NCBI GenBank assembly: GCA_937908115.1
Contig: CALEQZ010000006.1
Location: 1 to 64,000 of the forward strand
Direction of reading: 5' to 3'
DNA length: 64,000 bases
From: an uncultured Alcaligenaceae bacterium
GTDB lineage: Bacteria; Pseudomonadota; Gammaproteobacteria; Burkholderiales; Burkholderiaceae_B
Both the position numbers and the translations under genes were made by a program. Below, one piece after another: positions 8,045-16,657 of this stretch. Below the pieces are notes generated by a model that did not search any database, was not told the origin of the DNA, and saw only the letters and a program-made list of their open reading frames with translations. Each line of letters opens with the position of its first letter. The first letter of the stretch is position 1.

Positions 8045-8487
8045 GTCCGCGCAGCGGCGTCCCCGCAATCTGCCCCCATTAATTTATCTGGGCGCCAGCG
8101 CGCCGCAATGGGCGCATGGGTAGCGCGATTCGCGCCCGCAGCGCCCCATGGTGCCTGGCCCGGCCGGCCTTCCCTAAGGTTTGTTCTTCTTGCGCCCCCG
8201 CGGGAAATGTGATTGACTTATGGCTTATGGCCGAGTCTCACTTCCCCCTCGAGTTCGCATCCGGGAGCATTCGCCTTCCGGGCACCGGCCTGCGCGCGTC
8301 CTGCGCCGCCATCCTATCGCTAGGGCTACCGATCGGTTGCCGGGCCTAGGGCCCCGTGGCAGTCCGGCAGCCGTTCGCCACACGCATTTCCCCCTTTCTT
8401 TTCCGAATCCGCCAGTCCCTTACGGGCAGCCTCCAGGCAACCGCCGGCAGGCCGTCCGCGGCGGCTTCACAGATGCCCGAGGTAACG
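8045..8487 (+). other. Long leader/intergenic region upstream of leuA (443 bp)
   Basis: No conventional gene is supported here. The region contains a possible leader peptide (8209-8349) with clustered rare CTA codons and several short inverted repeats. One is a near-perfect 18-bp palindrome at 8318-8335 centred on CCGATCGG. A pyrimidine-rich run TTTCTTTTCC (about 8395-8404) lies downstream. No recognised riboswitch or T-box features were seen. Confidence 0.5.
8209..8349 (+). promoter_or_regulatory. Candidate leucine leader peptide for leuA attenuation
   Basis: An in-frame stretch from GTG 8209 (or ATG 8227) ends at TAG 8347-8349. It encodes 46 (or 40) residues. Near its end codons 8314-8328 read CTA TCG CTA GGG CTA, flanked by ATC codons. 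Three CTA codons within five are unexpected in a genome that almost always uses CTG. Leu-rich leaders using rare Leu codons are the known basis of leu attenuation in enterobacteria. Against this, the peptide is long, its Shine-Dalgarno is weak (GGGA), and no convincing attenuator terminator follows. Confidence 0.35.
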
Positions 8488-10194
8488 ATGCTCAGCAATC
8501 CTGCCAGCAAATACAAGCCTTTCGTCCCGTTTGCCAAGGACTTCAGCGAACGCACCTGGCCCAGCCGCCGGATCACCGCGCCGCCGATCTGGATGAGCAC
8601 CGACCTGCGCGACGGCAACCAGGCCCTGATCGAGCCCATGAGCGTGGAGCGCAAGCTGCGCTTCTTCGAGCAGCTGATCAAGATCGGCTTCAAGGAAATA
8701 GAAGTCGGCTTCCCCTCGGCTTCGCAGACCGACTTCGACTTCGTGCGCAAGCTGATCGATGAAAACCGCATTCCGGACGATGTCACCATCATCGTCTTGA
8801 CCCAGTCGCGCGAGGACCTCATCGCCCGCACCGTCGAGGCGGCCGCCGGCGCCAAGCGCGCCATGGTGCACCTGTACAACGCCTGTGCGCCGGCCTTCCG
8901 CCGCATCGTCTTCAACATGAGCCGCGAAGAGGTCAAGAACATCGCGGTCACCGGCACCAAGCTGGTCCAGAAATACATCGCCCAACACCCCGAGACGCAG
9001 TGGCTGTACGAATATTCGCCGGAAGTCTTCAGCACCACCGAGCCCGAATTCGCGCTGGAGGTATCCAACGCCGTAGCCGAAACCTGGGGTGCCACGCCGC
9101 AGAACAAGATGGTGCTCAACCTGCCGGCCACCATCGAAGCCACCACGCCCAACCTGTACGCCGACCAGATCGAATGGATGCATCGCAACCTGGCCCGGCG
9201 CGACAGCATCGTGCTGAGCGTGCATCCGCACAATGACCGCGGCACGGCCGTGGCGGCCGCCGAATTCGCGGTCATGGCCGGCGCCGACCGCATCGAAGGC
9301 TGCCTGTTCGGCAACGGCGAGCGCACCGGCAACGTCGACCTCGTCACGCTGGCGCTGAACCTGTACACCCAAGGCATCCACCCGGGCCTGGATTTCTCGG
9401 ACATCGACGAGATCCGTCGCTGCGCCGAGTACTGCAACCAGCTGCCCGTGCACCCGCGCCACCCGTACGCGGGCGACCTCGTGTTCACGGCCTTCTCGGG
9501 CTCGCACCAGGACGCGATCAAGAAGGGCTTCGCGCAACAAAAACCGGATGCCGTCTGGGAAGTGCCCTACCTGCCCATCGACCCGGCCGACCTGGGCCGC
9601 AGCTATGACGCGGTCATCCGCGTCAACAGCCAATCCGGCAAGGGCGGCGTGTCCTACCTGCTCGAGCATGAGCACGGCCTGGTACTGCCGCGCCGCCTGC
9701 AGATCGAGTTCAGCCGCGCCATCCAGCGCGTCACCGACGAGACCGGCCGCGAAGTCACCGCCGACGACGTCTACAGCATCTTCAGCAAGGAATACCTGGA
9801 GCAGCATTCACCCTGGAAGCTGATCCGCCACCGCATCGACGGCGATCCCGGCGCTGGTGAGGGCGAGCATTTCAGCATCGAAGCCGAGCTCGAGTACAAC
9901 GGCAAGCGCCGCATCGTCCGCGGCAAGGGCGACGGCGCGATTTCGGCCTTCGTGGCCGCGCTGGACATCCCCGTGCGCGTGATGGACTACCACGAGCACG
10001 CCATCGGCACGGGCACCGACACGCGCGCGGCCTGCTACGTCGAAATGCGCGTGGGCGATTCACCGACCGGCTTCGGCGTAGGCGTGGACCGCGACATCGT
10101 CACCGCGTCCTTCCATGCGGTGCTCAGCGGCGTCAACCGCCACCTGGCCGCCCAGGCTGAGTCCGCCAAGAAGGCCGACGCCATCGCAGCCTAA
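8488..10194 (+). CDS. leuA: 2-isopropylmalate synthase
   Basis: First committed enzyme of leucine synthesis; it condenses acetyl-CoA with 2-oxoisovalerate. The 568-residue protein has the HMGL-like TIM barrel with the metal and substrate motif DLRDGNQA (39-46) and the HPHNDRG metal-binding segment. A linker and the C-terminal LeuA regulatory domain (about 430-568) follow. Length and KYKPFVPFAKDFSERTWPS N-terminus fit the long LeuA type 2. ATG 8488 is supported by GAGGT 5 bases upstream; an in-frame extension to 8356 is unlike the family. Regulation may involve the long leader. A terminator follows directly. Confidence 0.97.
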   Translation: MLSNPASKYKPFVPFAKDFSERTWPSRRITAPPIWMSTDLRDGNQALIEPMSVERKLRFFEQLIKIGFKEIEVGFPSASQTDFDFVRKLIDENRIPDDVTIIVLTQSREDLIARTVEAAAGAKRAMVHLYNACAPAFRRIVFNMSREEVKNIAVTGTKLVQKYIAQHPETQWLYEYSPEVFSTTEPEFALEVSNAVAETWGATPQNKMVLNLPATIEATTPNLYADQIEWMHRNLARRDSIVLSVHPHNDRGTAVAAAEFAVMAGADRIEGCLFGNGERTGNVDLVTLALNLYTQGIHPGLDFSDIDEIRRCAEYCNQLPVHPRHPYAGDLVFTAFSGSHQDAIKKGFAQQKPDAVWEVPYLPIDPADLGRSYDAVIRVNSQSGKGGVSYLLEHEHGLVLPRRLQIEFSRAIQRVTDETGREVTADDVYSIFSKEYLEQHSPWKLIRHRIDGDPGAGEGEHFSIEAELEYNGKRRIVRGKGDGAISAFVAALDIPVRVMDYHEHAIGTGTDTRAACYVEMRVGDSPTGFGVGVDRDIVTASFHAVLSGVNRHLAAQAESAKKADAIAA

Positions 10195-10218
10195 CGCGCG
10201 CCTGGCAGCGCATGCGAC

Positions 10219-10255
10219 GGGCCGGCGTCCCGCAAGGGCGCCGGCCCTGTTTTTT
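10219..10255 (+). terminator. Rho-independent terminator of leuA
   Basis: Stem GGGCCGGCG (10219-10227) pairs with CGCCGGCCC (10239-10247), with an inner CCC/GGG pair around a GCAA tetraloop, followed by TG and six T residues. It closes the leuA transcription unit before the convergent minus-strand genes. Confidence 0.92.
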
Positions 10256-10273
10256 GCCAGCTAGGCCTCAGCC

Positions 10274-10591
10274 CTAGTACGCGACGACCAGCCCTGCGAC
10301 ATCGACGGATACGCGCGGCCGGCCCAGGGCAAGCGCCACTTGCTGCGCGAATTCGCGCGCCAGCGCCGGGTCGGCCTTGAGCTTGTCGTAGCCGTAGGCG
10401 CCGGCGATGCCCAGGACCTTGTCCGCCAGCAGCACTTTGCCGCTGGGGCGCACGGGCTCACAGCCCAGGCGGTCCCAGGTTTCGTCCAGCCAGGCACGCG
10501 CGGCCGCGCCCTGCTCGGGCGCCGGCTCGGCCTGCACGGCGATGTCCAGCTCGCGGCCGGCATCGAAGCGGATGGTCAATTCGCAGCGCAT
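10274..10591 (-). CDS. Hypothetical protein
   Basis: A 105-residue acidic, soluble-looking protein with no signal peptide, membrane segment or motif that I recognise. The C-terminal half has a helix-rich pattern (LADKVLGIAGAYGYDKLKADP...) ending VDVAGLVVAY. It starts 8 bases after the stop of the upstream DUF1840 gene on the same strand, so the two are surely cotranscribed. Codon use matches the surroundings. Function unknown. Confidence 0.65.
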   Translation of the reverse strand: MRCELTIRFDAGRELDIAVQAEPAPEQGAAARAWLDETWDRLGCEPVRPSGKVLLADKVLGIAGAYGYDKLKADPALAREFAQQVALALGRPRVSVDVAGLVVAY

Positions 10592-10599
10592 AGGCCCCT

Positions 10600-10941
10600 T
10601 TACCAGGCGGAACCGACTTCCCAAACGACTTCCACGCCCTTGTCGCGGGCCCGGCGCATCATCTCCAGCAGCGGGTAGGCGCGCCGCTGCAGGCTGACGG
10701 GCTCGGAAATGGGATGGCGGGAACGATCGTCGTCGTCCTCGTCGTCGTCTTCCTGTGGCGGCGCCGCTTCCTTGATGGCACGCTCGATGCCGGCGATGGC
10801 CGCCGGCAGCTGCTCGACGGTGAAGACGCCGCGCTCCGGTGAGGATTCCATGGTCTTGCCCGCCGCCCTCAATAGCGGCACGGCGTGCTCGGACAACATC
10901 AAGACGTCCGCGGCCGCCTTGGAGCGAAAAGTGAGCAGCAT
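10600..10941 (-). CDS. DUF1840 family protein
   Basis: A 113-residue cytoplasmic protein. The N-terminus (MLLTFRSKAAADVLMLSEHA), the GVFTVEQLPAAI segment and the PLLEMMRRA segment near the end match the short DUF1840 family of proteobacterial proteins, whose role is unknown. ATG 10941 is preceded by GGAGG, which decides the start over an upstream ATG. A run of nine acidic residues in ten (EDDDEDDDD within QEDDDEDDDDR) is encoded by a GAC/GAG trinucleotide tract at about 10724-10756. It is the first gene of a two-gene unit. Confidence 0.8.
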   Translation of the reverse strand: MLLTFRSKAAADVLMLSEHAVPLLRAAGKTMESSPERGVFTVEQLPAAIAGIERAIKEAAPPQEDDDEDDDDRSRHPISEPVSLQRRAYPLLEMMRRARDKGVEVVWEVGSAW

Positions 10942-11036
10942 CGTGGTTTCCTCCCTGGACAGAACCATACACTACCGCAAGGGCACCAACGTGCCAACCG
11001 GCACCATGGTGGGCGTGCCGATCCGCATCGCCCGCC

Positions 11037-14000
11037 ATGCCTGACCGACTCGCCGCTGCCTGCCTGCTTTGCGCCGCCTGGGGCTGCGTCGCTGCCCAAG
11101 ACTGCCCGCCCTCGCGGCTCGGCCAACCGTGCCCGGCGCCTGGCGCGGCCACCCTGGCCGGGGCAGAGCCGGCGCTAAACCTGGGCGCAGGCAATCCCAC
11201 CCACATCGTCACTGGCAACAAGACGCGACGCGACACCGACATGCCGTCGCTGGCGACGGCGCCAGGCCTGGAGCTGGTGCGTCACTACAACGCGCAGGAT
11301 CCGCGCGCCGGCCCGCTCGGCAAGGGCTGGACGCTGTCCTACGACACCCGGCTGTACTTGCGCGGCGGCATGGCGCAAGTGCTCCAGGCCGACGGCAGCC
11401 GCATCGACCTGCCCCTGGAACAAGCGGCCCCGGCACAGGCGTGCACGCCGCGGACGCCAGCGCGCCGGAGTTGCGCCGGCGCGCGCCCTGCGCCGGACCG
11501 CGCCTGCAAGACGACACGCCTCGAGCAGGAAAGCCGGGCTGCCAACGCGACGCTGCCATGCGCGGCAGCAACGCCGCAAGCCGGCCGCCTCGTGCCGGCC
11601 GGCGACGGCTGGACGTGGCACTGGCCGGACGGGCGGCGCCTGGCTTTCGACACGCGGGGACGGCTTGCGCGCATCTCGCACCCGTCCGGCATTTCGGTGC
11701 GCATCGAGCGTGACGGCAGGCCGGGGCCGACCGAAGGTGAGATCCTGTCGGTGACCGACGAAACCGCCGGCATGGCGCTGCGCATGCATTACGAAACGGG
11801 CGCGCACGGCGCGCGCCTGGCCCACGTGGACACGCCGGCTGGCCGCTTCACCTATGACCATGACGTCGCGGACGGGGCTTGGCGGCTGGTGGCGGCGCAT
11901 CGGCCCGACGGCATGCAACGCCGTTACCTGCACGAGGCCTCCCTGCAAGGCGGTGCGCCCGCGCACGCCCTGACCGGCGTGCTGCTGCAGGACGCCAATG
12001 GGCGTGCCCTCCGCCTGGGCGCGTGGGGATACGATGCGCAGGGTCGCGTCATCCTGGCCACGGCGGGCGCTCCCGACGACGCGGCCAGCCGCATGACGCT
12101 GCAGTACCGGCTGCCTGCGCCCGGCCGCGACGGCCTGACCCGCATCGTCACGCGCGACGGGGTCACGCTGTTGCACACGGCCTCCGTCGCGGGACGATAC
12201 GTGCTCAAGCGTGTCGAAGGGCCGGGCTGCCCCGGCTGCGCCGCGCCCGGTAGCAGCGCCGTGTACGACGCGCAGGGCCGCCTGGCCCGCGTCAACGGCC
12301 TGGTCATCGACCGCGACGGCACCGGGGAGATCGTCGCCGTGGCGCGCGAGGACGGTGGCTGGCCGGGCCTGCGGCTACGGTTCGGCGACGCGCCCGGGTG
12401 GTCCTTCCGCGACGGCGGCTGGCAGCGACGCGCCGATCCGTCAGGGCGTGCGCTCGTCCAGCGCGACGCCGGCGGCGACAGCCGCCATTACCAATACGAT
12501 GCGCAGGGCCGGCCCACGGCCGTCCAGGCGCGTAGCCCCCGCCCGGATGCGCCGCCCATGACGCTGCGCGCGCAGTGGGAAGGCACGCGCATCGTCCGCG
12601 CCGAGCATCCGCACGAGATCGAAGACCGCCAATATGACGCGCAGGGCCGGTTGCGGATGCGACGCGTCGTGCGGCCACCCGGCGAAGACGGCATCCCTGG
12701 CCTGTCGTACCGGGAATATTTCGTACGCGACGCACGCGCGCGCGTAGTCCGGCACGAACTGCCAGAGGGAGGTGCGCTCGCCTACCATTGGGATGCCAGG
12801 CGGCTGGCGGGCGTCGACTGGATCGACGCGGCCGGACGCTCGCACACGCTGCTGCGCCGGCCCGCCGACGGCGGCCCGGGCTACGAACACGGCAACGGCC
12901 TGCGTACGGTGGGCTGGCTGCGTGCGGGCAAGCTGGCCGGCATCGCCGTGGCCGACCGCGGCGGCCAGCCGGTATTTGCCCAAACATTGGCCTACGACGA
13001 GCAAGGCCGCATCATCCGCGAAAGCCTGCTCGGCACGGGTGCGGACGGGGTGACCGCGTACGGATACGACGCGCAATCGCGGCTGGCGGTTTCCCTGCAC
13101 CGGACGCGCACAGCCGGCCCACCGGAGGCAACGGCGACGCCTGCGCTGCGCCGCTTTTACGCCTGGCACGACGACGGCTCGGCGTTGCACGCCGCCCGGC
13201 CAAGGCGTGACGCTTCTGGCCTGCCCGTGCGCATCGGCCGGCGCACCCTGCACTACGACGCCCTGCACCGCTTGCAAGCCGTCCGCGAAGACGGCCGGCT
13301 GCTGCAAAGCCAGCGCCATAATGCCTATGGCCAACGCATTCTCCGGCGCGACCGCGACGGGGACGTGCACTACCTGTATGCGGATGGAAAGCTGGCGGCC
13401 GAAGCGCGCACCGTCGGCCGCGTCATGGGCGTGACGCGCCGCTACGTCTATGCCGGATGGACGCCCGTGGCGATGATCGACTACGCGCAGCCGCAACCGC
13501 TGGATGGCCGGCTGCCCAAAGCGTCGGTCGACGCGCGCATCTATGCCATCCATACGGACGCCGTCGGCGCGCCCCGTGTGGTCACCGACGCCGACGCACG
13601 GGTGCGCTGGCGCGCCGACCTCGACCCCTTGGGGCGCACTCACCGCCTGTCGGGCGAACTGGCGCTGGACCTGCGCCTGCCCGGCCAGGTGCATGACCCC
13701 GCCACGGGTTGGCACCACAACGGGATGCGCGTCTACGACCCCGCAGCCGGCCATTATCTGGAAGCCGATCCGCTCGGCCCGCTGCCGGGCAGCCAGGCCT
13801 ACGGCTATGCCGCGCAGCAGCCCCGCCGGCACGTCGATCCGCTCGGCTTGTTGCTGTTCGCCTTCGACGGCACCGGCAACGACCCTGCTTCGATGACCAA
13901 CGTCTGGCTGCTGGCCCAAGCCTATGCCGGCGGCACGATCCACTACCAACCCGGGCCGGCCGCGGACGGTTCCCCATGGGACGCCGCGACCGCCGGATCG

Positions 14001-14849
14001 GCGCCCTATATCCTGGCGCTGCAGTGGGAGCGGCTGCTGGCTGACCTGGCCGCCGCGCGATGGGCGGCAGGACCGGTGCCCATCGACCTGCTCGGCTATT
14101 CGCGGGGCGCGGCGCTGGCCAGGCATTTCGCCAACCAGATCGCCGACCAAGTGCGCAACGGCCGTTTTTGGACCCGCGATGCCCTGCTGGGCGTGGTTAC
14201 CGCGTGCGTGGACCTGCGCTTCATGGGCCTGTTCGATACGGTGGCACAGTTCGGTATCCTCGGCAGTGGCAATGCCGCCTACGACTTCACCGTCTCGGAC
14301 GCCTGGCATTGGGTGGCCCACGCCGTCGCGCTGCACGAGCTTCGCTGGCTGTTCCCCCTGGTCTCGTTGGAAGGCTCGCCGGGCGGCAACTTCGTCGAGG
14401 CCCCCTTCGTGGGCGCGCACGGCGACATCGGCGGCGGCTACCTGGCCGAAGCCGGCACGCCCGCCGGTGACAGCGGTGACCTCTCCGACGTGGCCCTGAA
14501 CTGGATGCATTGGCAGGCGCGCACAGCGGGCGTGCCGTTGGAGGAGTTGCCGCCCGAGGCGCAGCGCGTGGACCAGCCAGTGCTGCACGATCCGCGCCCT
14601 GCCGGGCAGCGCAATGACGCCATGCTGCCAGGCGGCGACCGCCGCATCGACGACGCCTCGGGCGCCACGCTGGTCCGGCGCCAGCACAATCACCCGCGCT
14701 ACGGCCAGCAGGCGCGCCAGGCCACCGAGTCCTTCATCGACCGCCTGCCGGGCTGGATGACGGCGGATCCAACCGCGGTCGGCGTCGTCGACATGCAGGC
14801 CTACCGGCAATGGCTGGCCCGCGAAGTCGGCTACAGACAGGCGCCGTAA
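11037..14849 (+). CDS. Exported RHS-repeat protein with C-terminal DUF2235 (Tle1-like) lipase domain
   Basis: A 1270-residue polymorphic-toxin-like protein. Residues 1-20 look like a Sec signal peptide (LAAACLLCAAWGCVAA). An N-terminal DUF6531-type region follows (NPTHIVTGNKTRRDTD), then YD/RHS repeats across about 250-880. The RHS core signature is at about 882-938 (HDPATGWHHNGMRVYDP to DPLGL). The last 330 residues form a DUF2235 alpha/beta hydrolase: FDGTGN (about 943), nucleophile elbow GYSRG (about 1019-1023), MGLFDTV and AHGDIGGGY (about 1126-1134) supply the presumed Ser-Asp-His. Family knowledge links DUF2235 to type VI phospholipase effectors (Tle1). No VgrG, PAAR or immunity gene is adjacent, and it is flanked by housekeeping genes. 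Confidence 0.88.
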   Translation: MPDRLAAACLLCAAWGCVAAQDCPPSRLGQPCPAPGAATLAGAEPALNLGAGNPTHIVTGNKTRRDTDMPSLATAPGLELVRHYNAQDPRAGPLGKGWTLSYDTRLYLRGGMAQVLQADGSRIDLPLEQAAPAQACTPRTPARRSCAGARPAPDRACKTTRLEQESRAANATLPCAAATPQAGRLVPAGDGWTWHWPDGRRLAFDTRGRLARISHPSGISVRIERDGRPGPTEGEILSVTDETAGMALRMHYETGAHGARLAHVDTPAGRFTYDHDVADGAWRLVAAHRPDGMQRRYLHEASLQGGAPAHALTGVLLQDANGRALRLGAWGYDAQGRVILATAGAPDDAASRMTLQYRLPAPGRDGLTRIVTRDGVTLLHTASVAGRYVLKRVEGPGCPGCAAPGSSAVYDAQGRLARVNGLVIDRDGTGEIVAVAREDGGWPGLRLRFGDAPGWSFRDGGWQRRADPSGRALVQRDAGGDSRHYQYDAQGRPTAVQARSPRPDAPPMTLRAQWEGTRIVRAEHPHEIEDRQYDAQGRLRMRRVVRPPGEDGIPGLSYREYFVRDARARVVRHELPEGGALAYHWDARRLAGVDWIDAAGRSHTLLRRPADGGPGYEHGNGLRTVGWLRAGKLAGIAVADRGGQPVFAQTLAYDEQGRIIRESLLGTGADGVTAYGYDAQSRLAVSLHRTRTAGPPEATATPALRRFYAWHDDGSALHAARPRRDASGLPVRIGRRTLHYDALHRLQAVREDGRLLQSQRHNAYGQRILRRDRDGDVHYLYADGKLAAEARTVGRVMGVTRRYVYAGWTPVAMIDYAQPQPLDGRLPKASVDARIYAIHTDAVGAPRVVTDADARVRWRADLDPLGRTHRLSGELALDLRLPGQVHDPATGWHHNGMRVYDPAAGHYLEADPLGPLPGSQAYGYAAQQPRRHVDPLGLLLFAFDGTGNDPASMTNVWLLAQAYAGGTIHYQPGPAADGSPWDAATAGSAPYILALQWERLLADLAAARWAAGPVPIDLLGYSRGAALARHFANQIADQVRNGRFWTRDALLGVVTACVDLRFMGLFDTVAQFGILGSGNAAYDFTVSDAWHWVAHAVALHELRWLFPLVSLEGSPGGNFVEAPFVGAHGDIGGGYLAEAGTPAGDSGDLSDVALNWMHWQARTAGVPLEELPPEAQRVDQPVLHDPRPAGQRNDAMLPGGDRRIDDASGATLVRRQHNHPRYGQQARQATESFIDRLPGWMTADPTAVGVVDMQAYRQWLAREVGYRQAP

Positions 14850-14962
14850 GGCCGGGCGCCGCAGGCGAATCAGCTATTATCTGGGGCCTACGCCCCTCTC
14901 CAAACCCTTGCGTGCAGGCGTGTAGCGCAACGCGCGGCCTGCGGCTTTCCGTCCGAATTTTC

Positions 14963-16648
14963 ATGCTCCCCGAGCAACAGCAACTTCTCGTTTCTCGTAT
15001 CCAGGCAGCCGTCCAGGCGCTGCTGCCCGACGCCCAACCACAGGTGCTGCTCGAGCGGCCCAAGGTCGCGGCCCATGGCGATGCGGCGACCAACGTCGCC
15101 ATGCAGCTGGCCAAGCCGGCGCGCCGCAACCCGCGCGAATTGGCGCAGGCCATCGCCGATGCGCTGCTGGCCGACGCGCAGGCGCGCACCGTGATCGACG
15201 CCGCCGAAGTCGCGGGGCCGGGCTTCATCAATTTCCGGCTGTCGCCGGCCGCGCACCAGGCCGTGCTCACGGTCATCGCCGAACAGGGCGATGCGTACGG
15301 GCGCGCGCCCCGCAACGGCCAGAAAATCATGGTCGAGTTCGTCTCGGCCAACCCCACCGGCCCGCTGCACGTCGGCCACGCCCGCCAGGCCGCGCTGGGC
15401 GACGCCATTTGCCGGCTGTACGACGCCAGCGGCTACGACGTCACCCGCGAGTTCTACTACAACGACGCCGGCAACCAGATCCACAACCTGGCGATCAGCG
15501 TACAGGCGCGCGCGCGCGGCATTTCGCCGGATTCGCCCGACTACCCGGCCGACGGCTACAAGGGCGATTACATCGCCGACATCGCCCGCGACTATCTGGC
15601 AGGCAAGACGGTGCAGGCCGCCGACGGCCAGGCCGTCACCGCCAGCGGCAACGTCGACGACCTGGAGGACATCCGCCGCTTCGCGGTGGCCTATCTGCGC
15701 CGCGAGCAGGACCTGGACCTGCAAGCCTTCGGCCTGGCGTTCGACAACTACTACCTGGAAAGCTCGCTCTATACCTCCGGCCGGGTCGAGGAGACCGTGC
15801 GGCGCCTGATCGCCTCGGGCCATACCTATGAGAGCGAAGGCGCGCTGTGGCTGCGCACGACGGCGCTGGGCACCGGCGACGACAAAGACCGGGTCATGCG
15901 CAAGTCCGACGGCAGCTATACCTACTTCGTGCCGGACGTCGCCTACCACGTCACCAAGTGGGAGCGCGGCTTTCACCGCGCCGTCAACATCCAGGGCAGC
16001 GACCACCACGGCACGGTCGCGCGCGTGCGCGCCGGCCTGCAGGCGCTGGATATCGGCATTCCGGCCGACTATCCCGCCTATGTGCTGCACAAGATGGTCA
16101 AGGTCATGCGTGGCGGCGAAGAGGTCAAGATCTCCAAGCGCGCGGGCAGCTACGTCACGATGCGCGACCTGATCGACTGGGTCGGCCGCGATGCGGTGCG
16201 CTTCTTCCTGATCCAGCGGCGCGCCGATACGGAGTTCGTGTTCGACATCGACCTGGCCCTGTCGCAGAGCGAGGAAAACCCGGTCTATTACGTGCAATAC
16301 GCGCATGCGCGCATCTGCTCGGTGCTCGCGCAGCCCGGCGTGGACCAGCAGGCCGTGGCGCAGGCCGACGGGTCGCTGCTGACCGCGCCGACCGAGCTGG
16401 CGCTGATGCAGCGCCTGGCCGAGCTGCCGGCAGTGATCGGCCAGGCCGCGCGCGAGCTGGCGCCGCACCAGATCGCTTTCTGGCTGCGCGACTGCGCCTC
16501 GGACTTCCACGCCTGGTACAACGCCGAGCGCCTGCTGGTCGACGACGCATCGCTGCGCGCGGCGCGCCTGCGGCTGGCCGCAGCCACCCGCCAGGTACTG
16601 GCCAACGGGCTGGCGCTGCTGGGCGTGTCGGCGCCGCAACGGATGTAA
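14963..16648 (+). CDS. argS: Arginyl-tRNA synthetase
   Basis: Class I aminoacyl-tRNA synthetase that charges tRNA-Arg. The protein is 561 residues. Its HIGH motif appears as HVGH (136-139) in NPTGPLHVGHARQA. The KMSKS region is the ArgRS-type degenerate form near VKISKRAGSYVT. The N-terminal Arg-tRNA domain and C-terminal anticodon-binding DALR domain ending in LLGVSAPQRM are complete. ATG 14963 is chosen because an upstream in-frame extension is low-complexity and unlike ArgRS. It is followed after 9 bases by the SPOR gene, so the argS-SPOR-dsbA set is probably one operon. Confidence 0.97.
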   Translation: MLPEQQQLLVSRIQAAVQALLPDAQPQVLLERPKVAAHGDAATNVAMQLAKPARRNPRELAQAIADALLADAQARTVIDAAEVAGPGFINFRLSPAAHQAVLTVIAEQGDAYGRAPRNGQKIMVEFVSANPTGPLHVGHARQAALGDAICRLYDASGYDVTREFYYNDAGNQIHNLAISVQARARGISPDSPDYPADGYKGDYIADIARDYLAGKTVQAADGQAVTASGNVDDLEDIRRFAVAYLRREQDLDLQAFGLAFDNYYLESSLYTSGRVEETVRRLIASGHTYESEGALWLRTTALGTGDDKDRVMRKSDGSYTYFVPDVAYHVTKWERGFHRAVNIQGSDHHGTVARVRAGLQALDIGIPADYPAYVLHKMVKVMRGGEEVKISKRAGSYVTMRDLIDWVGRDAVRFFLIQRRADTEFVFDIDLALSQSEENPVYYVQYAHARICSVLAQPGVDQQAVAQADGSLLTAPTELALMQRLAELPAVIGQAARELAPHQIAFWLRDCASDFHAWYNAERLLVDDASLRAARLRLAAATRQVLANGLALLGVSAPQRM

Positions 16649-16657
16649 GATCGTCGC

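Noticed and set aside
8342..8402. An attenuator terminator before leuA, from hairpins near GGGCCTAGGGCCC and GTGGC/GCCAC plus a pyrimidine tract.
   Set aside because: The stems are short and the T-run is 10 or more bases away and broken by C, so I do not call a terminator.
11037..11100. A lipoprotein signal on the RHS protein.
   Set aside because: The cysteines in LLCAAWGC do not fit a proper lipobox (LxxC with small residues after a typical h-region); a plain signal peptide is more likely.
12441..14810. A 789-codon antisense open frame over the RHS gene.
   Set aside because: The plus-strand product has RHS and DUF2235 signatures; the antisense translation is unlike any known protein.
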